A stretch of DNA of 64,000 nucleotides from Atherinomorus stipes (Eukaryota > Chordata > Actinopteri > Atheriniformes > Atherinidae): NCBI GenBank assembly GCA_023101725.1, contig JALJCO010012917.1:124001-188000 (forward strand), given 5' to 3'. Each line of letters begins with the position of its first letter. Positions within the stretch are counted from its first letter, which is position 1. Shown in pieces: positions 54,470 to 64,000 of the stretch. The translations under genes were made by a program, and so were the position numbers. The notes below the pieces were generated by a model, which worked only from the letters and a program-made list of their open reading frames with translations, was not told the origin of the DNA and made no database searches.

Positions 54470-54600
54470 CTGTAATAATAATAATAATAATACATTTTAT
54501 TTGAAGCGCCTTTCAGGAAGCCCAAGGTCACTTTACATAACAAATAATATGCAACATAAAAATAACAGTTAAAACAATAAAAATAGAAAACTGAGACAAA
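54470..54600. repeat. AAT microsatellite and associated interspersed repeat
   Basis: (AAT)6-like run, then TTTATTTGAAGCGCCTTTCA and CCCAAGGTCACTTTACA, a motif common in fish interspersed repeats. Confidence 0.5.
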
Positions 54601-54793
54601 AAAGATTCTCTGGTTTGAACTTTCAAGATTGAACTTTTTGGAGTTAATTCTAAGCGGTATGTGTGGAGAAAACCAGGTACTGCTCATCACACAATAATGA
54701 GAAATAAAATTCATTTTTTGATTTTGGCAAATGGCTGCAATGAAACAAAGTGAAAAGTTTAAAGGGGTCTGAATACTTTCTGTACCCACTGTA

Positions 54794-57700
54794 CATGTAT
54801 GTTGAAGTCTGTCAGTCAAGTCATTTGCAACAGTTGGTCCTTTTCCAGCTGTAGCTGCTGGAAAGCAATAAACACAGACATGCTATTTCTAAAACGATAT
54901 TTCTCATCTAGTTTCCTGTGCTGCGATTTGATTCTTCGCCCTTTTAATAGATAGATCTATTTATTTCCCATCCAGCTGAATATAGATGTGTATTTGATTA
55001 TTTCATATGAAAGAGAGACTTGTGATACATGCACCATTTTTTTTATCCTGAAGTGCTAACCCTGCTCATTCATTACTGGGAAACTGGATAGTATTTAGAT
55101 TTTTGTTGATTTTTGGGAATCCTTGTTATGATCACCCTTCCCATGAACTGAAATGACAAACATCCTTCATGGTAGCTGAAAATATGAAAATAAGTTTGGC
55201 TGGGAGAGGAAATATGTGCAGCTAAGACTGTGGAAAGCTGCCGCGTGGTTGTTTTGCATGAAGATTAAATGACAGGGAAATTATCCTCATGAAACACTAG
55301 CTAATGATTAGTGGCAGTAAAATGTTAATGTACTCTTTGAAGTGGGATACAACTCACTTTGTGCTTATACATTATTATAAGCACATAACTTCTATTTTAT
55401 GGTTTCATTTGACACACAAAATCAGTTCTGTGAAGTTGTTTAACTCCCCATGAATAGCCTCTAAAGCCTCCTCAAAACCACCCCGTTTGCCCATCACTTC
55501 CACCACTGTTGGAGGTTCTTCAGTATGAGATGCTGGTTCAAGTGTGAAGCCAAGGTAATTTTGCACATAAACAATCAGATTTGGCACATTTTCATCATTC
55601 ATTCATTCCTCTGCTTCTTGCCTCTGGGTTTAGAGTGTGTGTGTGTTCATCATTTACACTGCCTTCAGACAGATTACCCTTTGCAGTGCAATCTCAGTAA
55701 TGAAACATGTTGAAGACTTTTAAGTGAATTATGTGGAGAGATCACTGCTTCTCTCTCCTGTAGTTTATTGCTCCTCTTACTGTGCAAAGTCACTGATTGA
55801 CTGTGTCTGCAGTTGCACTTTAGCAAATTCGTGATCTGTCAGGCTTTATTGCTGAGATGGCCAGACCAGTCGTCGTATTACCTTGCAGTCATTTGAACCA
55901 AGGTCATCCCAGGACGTCTGTGCTACCTATGAGAGAGGGTGAAGGTCTCCAGTCTTGCACAGTCACTCTGACACCTGTGCAGATTGACAGGTAAACACAA
56001 TCCTATTTTTGAAATTCACTGATGGCGCTGCACCTAAAACGCCGCTGCCACAGGGAATGGAAACAGCTCCATGATGCAGTGATGAGTCAGTCGGCAGATG
56101 GCCTGCCAATCACATATGAGTGAGGAGGAGCTTGTTCACCTCGTCATGGCATTTCATCAACTCTGCTCCTGCAGTGTCTACTGTACCTATACAAGCTGAG
56201 TCATGTTTTGGGCTCAGCTTGTTAAGAAACAGCGGTTTGTCTGAAGTTAGCTTCGTTGTGGCTTTTCTAGTTCCATTATCGAGCTTATATCTTCACTACC
56301 ATAACAAGTGGTCTGGAACTAGAGCTCCATTTCTTAACACAATGTAACATTACATTCACATACACACATACTGATGTGATCAGGCCTGTTTCCTATGTAT
56401 ACAGGTTATGTGGAAGAAGTCATGGGAGATGAAGTAGCTCAGGACTCATGCAGCACAGTCTCAATGTCACTGAAGTCACACACACACACTTTATAAACTG
56501 TGGATCAGACATTTTCTCATTTGCCTTATTTGTCTGCCTTTTCCAACAAGGAGGTTTCAACGATCACAAGTTCAAGCTCTCTTTGTTTTTCCTGGCATGA
56601 TTGTCATGTCTGAAGCAAGAGAGTTTTGAAAATGTGGATTTTTGTCAAAATGGGTGTTATCTACTAAACACATAAAGCAAATAAAGCTGCATTTGTTAAG
56701 CCTTTCTGTAATTCCACGCCCTCTGGTCCATGTAGGTTGTGATAAATGGTTAATTTTTGTTTTTTCCCCAATAGCCAGAGCTGCCCGGTGGATGGGGCCA
56801 TTGTTCTAACAGATTATTTGACCTTACACTGTAATATTACAGTGAGTGAACCAACACTTTGACAGTTCACTTTGTCAGCAGCTTCAGCCTCAAGTAAACG
56901 GGAAGTAATTCAGTCAGAGGAGTGCTTCTCAGTTATTTACTACCTTAGACTGATTTACGTGCTGAGCACTGAGTTAACTGGTGTAATTGAATTTCCCTCT
57001 CCTCTCACCACTCCTTCCTAATGTGTGTCCATTCCATCTCCACCTGACTGATGAATCTGCAGTAATCCCAGCCAATTCCATATTGAGTTTAAAGTCAGTT
57101 CCCAATTTTCAAACAACTCAAGATAGAGATCCAGCAGATTGGAAGTGTGCCAGACTTCGAACGGGGAATGTTTATATCCACGTTTAATCTTTCTTTGCTG
57201 CTACACTCTGTGGTTCAGCCGACCGTCTGTGGTCAGCTAAAACAGTGTGGAGGAAGACAAACTTGATGATGTCTGAGCTCAAGAGTCTGGAGCCATTATG
57301 GGTTGCTGGTCTATACATGTACAGGCCTTTTCAGAAGCTGTTAGCAATGAGGATGTTTCCAAAAGTAGTGCATTTTATTCTTATCAGTGAAGCCCTGACA
57401 ACTCTGCTTTGAGACAGCAGTTCTTCCTGGTACGCAGGACTGGAAGTTTTGGTGATACCAGTGCATTTCTTTCATATCTGAACTTTAAGTTCAGCTCTAT
57501 TAACGTGGGGCCATATTGTCTCATTCAGGAGTATCTGTTTAGGTTTTTGCTGAGATTCGTTCTGTATGGCTTGTTTATGTATTAGGGGTTGTTGCCATGG
57601 TTTTGAGCCTTACAGATCCCTCCCTGATAATATTGCGCAATAGATGAGAATCTAAACTGTTAACGTGAGTAAAACAACTATAATTGGAGTAGGCTGTGGC

Positions 57701-60640
57701 TTATGGAAGAAAAAGGAAATGCATCATGTTGGTTTAATGCCTCAGAAGTATCCTCAGAAACAGTAAGAGATGTGATCATTTAAACAACCTTTTTTTTGGT
57801 TCCACTTCACATATTTTGGGAAAGAAAAAGAGAAATGACATGAAAATATTTGCAACGGCAAAACACATGTACAGTTGCTGCTTGTGCTCCTATTTCATTC
57901 TTTGTTTTTAGTCAGCTAATAGCAAGTCTAAGCATGTCTTACCTTTATCCCGGCGCTTAGGGGCTAATCTTCGTTAGCTCGGTTCGCGTTTAGCCCCGAG
58001 TATGTAAGCTGTCAATCATTTCCCCCGAGGTCACGGTGTGCCCACTTTAGTATTTTCCGGGAATGGCAACACACACAACACGGCAAGATGGCGATTGTGG
58101 GAAATGCCCAACTGGCTTCGCTTTCCCCTATTCACCAGATACTACGTCCATATTTTTTACAGTCTTTGTTGTTACCAACACAACATGGGCAACTGATGTC
58201 CCTGAAGTGTGTTTCCATCCACTGACACCATTACTGATTCCATGGAGTATTTTCTATGTCATATTATTGTCAGAAAAGGTTTTACTGAGATGAGTTTGGG
58301 TTTGGCCTGACTGGAATTGTGTGAAATCTTTGGGACTTTCTTTGTTTCAGTTTTTATCTTTTTGCTGTGTAATGTCACAAGATGTACTGAAATAGTCAGA
58401 ACTGAAGTCCAAAATGTTTCTTCTCAACTCACACACACACTTTGGAAGCTCTTTTTTATTTCTTTTCTTGGGGGGGGGGGGGATGTTTGGCATTGTACGT
58501 TCCCTAATGAAAATCCAAAAAACATGTTGTGACGTTACATCATGTACTGTTCTTCTATCAACCCACTCCTGTTGTTCTCACTTCTTCTCCTGTGTGTGTG
58601 ATCTTTTATACAGTGCTGAGTTCATCACATTGCAAATCTTTAGCAATTTTAAATGATTAAAATTATTTAAAGTAAAATTAAACGATTAAGATGAGGTATT
58701 AGTTTTAGTTTTACACCAAAGTTGTTCAGCAGCTTTGAGTCTAAAGCCAAGACTAGTGTGATACACTCATAAAACCCACACTTGAGGTCAAAATTGAGAA
58801 ACTGAGGGTTTCTTTTTTTAATTTTGGGGGGTTTGGCCGCTAAACCAGTGGAAAGTCCCAGATCTACATTGTTATTTATCATCTCCCAGTGGTAAGTTGT
58901 AGCTGTGTGTGACTGGGAATCTGCATGTTGTTTCTGTAAATGCCTTATTATTGTTTGGCCTCTAAGTTAAAGCAGACAGGAGCGATCATTGTTGGGAAAT
59001 TATTTTTGCAGAGATGTTTTCTCAGTTGTTGATTTTATCTGTTTCATAAAGTTCTTTCACCCTTTGTAGGAACTTTTTTAAATGACATAACACTGATGAA
59101 TGAGACTTGTGTTTTCATTTTAACACTTTAAAGAGTCCAGCTGTCTTCGTCTTCCTCAATGACACTTCTTGATGACCTCATGCTGGGAGCAAAAACTCAG
59201 GGGTTCATTTTTCAGTCAGGTCTCTTCACCTAAAATGACGTTAAGCTAACTCTATCTAGACGCTTATCATTCCCTCCTCCGATGTGGAAACACTGATGAA
59301 AGCAGCAGCCTCTGCAGGCTGAAATCCCCCCTAAGGTGTTGATGCGGGCTGTTTGGTTTAGCTTTCTTACTGTAGTGGTGACAAGTGAAACAAACTTTTG
59401 CGTCTTGTAATGTACATGTTTATATAGAGATATGTTTTCTACCATTAGCCTTATTGAATTAGAAGTCTATGAGGAAGTTTTTCTTTCCTGGTCCAACTAA
59501 TGGCAACTTTGTATGAACCAAATAGAAGAAGGGAAGAGTCACAAATTCAATTAACTGACCCTTTAACATCTCTTTCACAGCACATTTAGTTTTCTGTTGA
59601 TCATACCAGATCAAGTTATGAAGAAGTAGCTAAAAATAAATGTAATTATGACGTCAGTTTCTTTTGAAAAGGGATGTGCTATTTTTTTTTTCTGATTCAA
59701 CACATCATGTTTATATGACAGTGGGAAAAAAATATATATTCACAATTAGATAGTGCAGATTGTCTTAGACGTTCACACAGTCCATAGTAGTGTGGTGATG
59801 GGCAAAAACCAAGTCAAAAACCCAACTCCCTTACCATGCTTGTATACTGGAACAAGGACAGTGTTCCAGTTTAATGAACAGGTCAAACCCCCATTGTAGC
59901 TCCACTCAAATGTTCATGTAACCATGATCACAGACTTGAGTCCCTTTAATTTAAAGTGCTTTTACTTCATGAAATATTTGCTGATAAGCAGATTTATGTC
60001 TCTCCCGCCTTACCTAAAATAAATCCATAAAAAATCTCTGCAACCGTATCTGCTGCCAAGTGGAGATAATCAAATGCCCAGACACAGAATTGAAGGACAA
60101 AAAATCTTTTTTTCAGACTTGTGGCTGTTCTTCAGTCCTGTTAGAGACAAAAGTTCATCATTAAAAACTGTCACGGAGTGACTTAGCAGCTAAGTACCTA
60201 CAGACCCACCACAGGATACTGTGTCAATGCCAGTTTATCTCACCTTGATGTGAAAACGTCATACAGAGGCTTAACCTTACCAGAGCAAGGACAGTAATAT
60301 TTATAACCGGTTCTCTGAGAGGGGGAAGACAATCCAAAATTCCAAGCTTTTTACAATGTCAGGGTCAAAACTAAGAGGACATTCAGTAAATCAGGCAAAA
60401 TGCAAAGATCCAGTAGTAGTTCAGAAATTCACAAAAGAGACAAGACATCAAGAGAAACACAGAAACTAAACCAGGGAAAACAAAAAAAGTAAAACAAGGT
60501 TGGAAAAAGCTTGATTTACAGATAATCTGGCTGCTGAACATTAAACACATGAAGAAAAAGATGTCAAAGACAAGTTCACATACAAAACATTTAAAACGGA
60601 AAGTAAGTCAACCTACCTGAGGTTTACAAATAAAACAGGA
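54794..60640 (+). other. LIMK1 intron 3, middle part
   Basis: 5.8 kb with no supported exon. A CpG-rich patch at 57950-58130 and a G run at 58470-58482 stand out. Confidence 0.5.
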
Positions 60641-60660
60641 AGTAATGGCAAATTCAGTTG

Positions 60661-61213
60661 TTTATTGAATTCAGAAAACTTATATTTACATTACACACTT
60701 TTTCTCATGCTAAATAATAAAAGTCAAACAGTGCCTGAAAACACAAACATAATGTAAAGGAAAGTTTAGAGTTTCTGTCTCCACTATTAAAGTCTTGTCT
60801 GTCTTCAGTGTTCCTGTTGGATGATTTCAAAGCATTATTCAAGCTCAATGTATTTCTTTTATTTGATACAAGATCTGTAAATCAGGGGAAGAAAAGACTC
60901 AACTAAACTACAGTCTTATCATATGCCTGTCGACCTTCACCCTGGATGTTTTCTGCTGTGTACATCTCTGCGTCATCCAGTTTGCATTACGGCCTCTAGA
61001 ACTCCCACAGCAACTAAATCATGTTTAGCCTACCAGCCGTCTCCCTTTGCAGTCTGCCTCCACCTTATCATGACAGCCAGCAGCAAGTACAGAGAGTAAC
61101 CATCTATTAATATCTACACTCAGACGGTCCTCCACTACTGGCCTAAAGTGAGGACGGGTCGACACTTGGTGGCATTCAGGGCATGTTGGGACTGTGTTAT
61201 CTTGATCCATCCT
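60661..61213 (-). CDS. candidate antisense terminal exon, unrecognised Cys-containing protein
   Basis: On the minus strand a strong acceptor (pyrimidine tract ending TTCTTGTAG) at 61214 opens a frame whose first Met is at 61210 and which stops at 61025. It reads DNTVPTCPECHQVSTRP, then VVEDRLSVDINRWLLSV. An AATAAA follows at 60666-60661, about 360 bases after the stop. Acceptor, frame, stop and polyA signal in order suggest the last exon of a gene antisense to LIMK1 intron 3. I do not recognise the protein. CPEC could be half of a zinc site. It could also be a chance frame or part of an unknown repeat. Confidence 0.3.
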
Positions 61214-61549
61214 CTACAAGAAAAGAAAGACAAGTAGAACACATTAAACAATTAAATAAAGGTTAAAAAAAAAAAAAAAAAAAAATAAACCCACTCTTGA
61301 GTGTATACAATGAAAAAAAAATACCTGTTGAAAGTTGGATTTGTTTTAGTTTCACATGCTTTAGTCGTGTTATCAATGCCTCTATTTCACTTTGATTTAA
61401 TTCAGTAAGTGTAATGAACTAGATTTAAATAAGAAACAGACACTTAAAAGCCCATTAAGAAGGCTGTTTTCAAGATGAGATTGCAGGATAGGAGGCAGCA
61501 TGGGAAAGAAAAGGGGATGAAGAAATCACTGAAGACACTAGGCAGTGGA

Positions 61550-61831
61550 GGTGGTGCGCGTTAGAAGCAACCGGCTGACTGGCGCGTGTGCAAGAGTAGG
61601 CGGAGCCAAGCAGGAAACGATGAGGTCATTGCAAAAGTAAGAGGGAAGAGGAAGGGAGGGGGAGATTCAGAGATGAGCTCAGCTGCAAAGGCGTGGGCTG
61701 CTCTCCTCCCTCCCCCTGCAGCTCTCTGACTCTGCCGGCTTGGCCGCTGCCAGTGTTTTGTTGTGACAGCAGGGGAATCGGCTGCCTTAGTAGAATGAAC
61801 TAGATCAGCGAGGAGAGACGCTCTCGCTGAC
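61550..61831 (+). promoter_or_regulatory. LIMK1: candidate internal LIMK1 promoter in intron 3
   Basis: GC- and GA-rich block in AT-rich surroundings. It contains GCGTGGGCT (61691-61699), one base from the EGR1 consensus, and a minimal upstream frame ATG-AAC-TAG (61795-61803). It precedes the candidate first exon at 61832. Confidence 0.4.
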
Positions 61832-61894
61832 ATGGTGGGAGACTTGTTTTTCTGGAGCTTCTGCTGTCTCAGGTTGTGGAGGAAGGACAAGAAG
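61832..61894 (+). CDS. LIMK1: candidate alternative LIMK1 first exon with its own CC doublet
   Basis: ATG in a strong context (GAC ATG G) opens 21 codons, MVGDLFFWSFCCLRLW then RKDKK, ending exactly at a GTGAGG donor in phase 0. An in-frame stop lies just upstream at 61796. LIMK1 exon 3 also ends in phase 0, so this exon could splice to the unseen exon 4 and give a kinase without LIM1. The hydrophobic stretch, CC pair and following basic residues resemble a palmitoylated membrane anchor, and parallel C7-C8 of the normal start. LIMK2 is known to use an internal promoter in this way (LIMK2b). Transcript support is not available here. Confidence 0.5.
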
Positions 61895-64000
61895 GTGAGG
61901 CTGCTCTCGGTCACTTGGTGTGTTATGGGTGATGCTCCGTATTCATGAGCCGGTAAGGAGACGGGCAGGGAAGCTGCTGCTGACATGGCCGGTCGCTTTT
62001 GCAGAGTCTCTTTTCCTCACATTTTTCTCATTTTAAAAAGTCAGACTTTGATGTTTTGTGGGTCATTTTAAACAGGGTCACTGTGTTGCTTTGTAGTTAC
62101 ACATCTGCCTCTCTTCTTTTCCCCTGCACGCTCTTTTCTCATGTCATGAAAAACTGATGAGACATGACATGCCTGCTATATTTAGAAACCATTCTCTCAG
62201 ATAGCCCAGTTAAAGGAAGAATTCAACCTGTTTTAGGAAGGTTATTTTATTTACCTCCAACACCACGTATGGGCCAAACTGCAATCAGTTTCTGTATTTT
62301 ACTACAGTGATCGTGAGACTTGCAGGGAAGAGTGAACCAGCTGAATACATTAAAGCCAGGCCTGCATACTGTGGTACTGTCGTGTTTGTGGCAGAAGGGG
62401 GTTTCCATTCAGAGCACATCAATGTGGTCTACTGTCTTCTATCTTAGGCTTTCAGTCTAATTGTATTTGCCTAAATGATGTCTACTGTAGCTTGAATGTT
62501 TGTAAGGGTTCTTGGCAAACAGTGACTTCTTCTTTTGACCTCATTTCAGCTCAAACAGCCTTGTTTGCAGCTTTCTGCAGGATTTTGATCATGCTCTTGT
62601 ATTTAAACACCAGGGATTCCCTTTAACATCTTTTGGGAATTGACCCAGCTGAAGCTCCCTTTCTATGACGAGTATTATCTACAAAATATTTGTGTAGCTT
62701 GGAGTGAACATATTTCAGTAATCCACAAGAAGTGAATTTTCATATATCTTTTGGCCATGTTTTGTTTGGTGTGTTTGAGTTTTACTAACAAAGGAGTAAT
62801 ATTCTTTACAGAAAACATGAGGTCTAATAATTTAGTGAGGGATTCATTAGGTGGTTCTTAATGAGTTTTCCCTGGTCACAAAGCAAATTAATACATTCAC
62901 ACTAATGTACAAAAATCACATTTGGTCTGTATAGCTTCAGAAAAGTACTTAATATTGATATTATTAGGATTGACTAAATAACACAAGTGTTTCTGCAACA
63001 CACTTTACCTGGGAACCTACTGCTTATAGTTACTTAATCAATAATGAGTGTTAAAACAAGTCACAGACAAACAAGCCGTCCCATATTACATGAGGAAATT
63101 CAAAAATGTCACAAGGAAAATGTGAAATAACTTATGTGGGTAAAAAAGGAAGCAATGAATCATAAACTTAAGGAACTTTGAAAAATATGAAGTGTAACTC
63201 AGAAGTAGAAATAAAACTGAGAACTGCACAGGTCGGAGATTTAAGAAAAGAAAATAAAGTTCAGTATTTTACTAAGATATTTTCCATCAAGTTTTTTTCA
63301 CAAGTGTAATTAAACAGACTTATGCTCAGGAAAAGCCAACATGGCCTCGTTGTCAAGATAATCTAATTTACTGCCAACAAGGTTTTTAGCTGTTAAGCTT
63401 TTGAGCATAAGACCATAAATTCCTGAAAATGGTGTTTAAAGAACCAGTCACATTCCACAGCCACCTCAGGGCAACTCATATAAATCACTGAGAAGAAATC
63501 AAGGGCTATGGTGCTTCAAGCCAACAGTGTCCGTGGTTGACTATTTCTTGTTGGTGGTAGTTAAAAAATAAAAAGAAAGAAACTTGCAATTAATCTTTCT
63601 GTAAACCAGAAAGAAAAGAAAATTGGAGTGTGATGTTTATATTATAAAACTTAAAGGTACAGCATGTAAGAATTACTTACACCTAGTGGGAAAGATGGGT
63701 ATTTGAAAGAAAAGGTGTTTTCTTTCAAATTACTTCATATTCCAAGCACTGTTGTGAATGTACGGTGGCCATTAGTGGCCAAAATTCTCCAAGACATAAA
63801 GATGTTTTCATCTGTGAGTGGATCCACTGGTCTCAGGGGTAGCTATGACTGTACTATGAGTAACTATTTTTTTTATGTCTTTTAAGGCATTACTGATCCC
63901 AAACAGTGCTCATTTAACAAAGCTGCAGCAGCAGCAGCTTTAAAGTTCAGAGGGTTCTCACTTCACACATTGTTTTGTCCATTCAGGGACACCGTAGTAA
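61895..64000 (+). other. LIMK1 intron 3, end of window
   Basis: AT-rich. From about 63650 (TTAAAGGTACAGCATGTAAG) the sequence resembles one end of a common fish MITE that runs to roughly 63860. No exon 4 is visible before 64000. Confidence 0.5.

Larger units (their letters stand above)
52008..54791 (+). mobile_element. Tc1-like transposon interrupted by other elements
   Basis: The ends CAGTGGGTGCGGAAAGTAT and ATACTTTCTGTACCCACTG are inverted copies flanked by TA (52006-52007, 54792-54793). The inner sequence reads Tc1 transposase at 53300-53500 (ALHQSGLYGRVTRW, LLSARHMKARIEFAKK) and again near 54640-54690 (RYVWRKPGTAHH in one frame). A hAT element lies at 52126-53042, and a further GGGCCC-rich insertion plus an AAT-repeat fragment lie at about 53495-54600; they replace the catalytic core. 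Confidence 0.85.

Noticed and set aside
61561..61986. 141-codon minus-strand frame
   Set aside because: Opposite-strand shadow of the GC-rich candidate internal promoter; no splice sites, domains or polyA signal support it.
50037..64000. LIMK1 exon 4 (rest of LIM2)
   Set aside because: I looked for a plus-strand exon encoding the HPECF-type second half of LIM2 and found none; it is probably beyond the window.

Overview
The window looks like teleost fish genomic DNA. It has a vertebrate elastin gene cut into many small, frame-neutral exons, a vertebrate LIM-domain kinase gene with a ~30 kb intron, and dense Tc1/mariner, hAT-type and fold-back elements plus microsatellites typical of ray-finned fish. 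No bacterial gene organisation, rRNA or CRISPR array is present.

Region 1 (1-~15985, + strand) is the 3' half of an elastin gene (ELN; fish have two paralogues, elna and elnb, which I cannot tell apart here). About 27 exons can be placed from splice sites, phase and protein. They encode Gly/Pro/Val-rich elastic segments alternating with lysine cross-link motifs (KPPKYG, AAAKAAKYG, KAPKP) and end in the tropoelastin C-terminus: two cysteines and a basic GRRK tail, stop at 14585-14587. A ~1.4 kb 3' UTR ends at overlapping AATAAA signals (15961-15971). Five successive exons (720-3545) are tandem copies of one exon-plus-intron unit. A DD37E Tc1-like transposon sits in the last of those introns.

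Region 2 (~16850-64000, + strand) is the 5' part of LIMK1. A CpG-rich promoter and 5' UTR precede exon 1 (17088-17145), which carries the N-terminal CC doublet. Exons 2 (20178-20277) and 3 (49898-50036) encode LIM domain 1 and the start of LIM domain 2. The rest of LIM2, the PDZ domain and the kinase domain lie beyond the window. ELN followed by LIMK1 in the same orientation is the order found in the human 7q11.23 Williams-Beuren region.

Intron 2 (29.6 kb) and intron 3 (>13.9 kb) are mostly repeats: a second, opposite-oriented DD37E copy, a decayed Tc1 element, a Tc1 carrying a nested hAT relic with a BED finger, a LINE 3' remnant, several fold-back MITEs, a small retroposed polyA fragment with target-site duplications, and long AT/GT tracts. 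Amid these are two candidate alternative LIMK1 first exons, at 33412-33557 and 61832-61894. Each has a start codon, a strong donor, and exactly the phase needed to join the next downstream LIMK1 exon. If real, they would make LIMK1 forms with LIM1 truncated or absent; the second carries its own CC doublet. An unrecognised Cys-containing terminal exon may lie antisense at 60661-61213.
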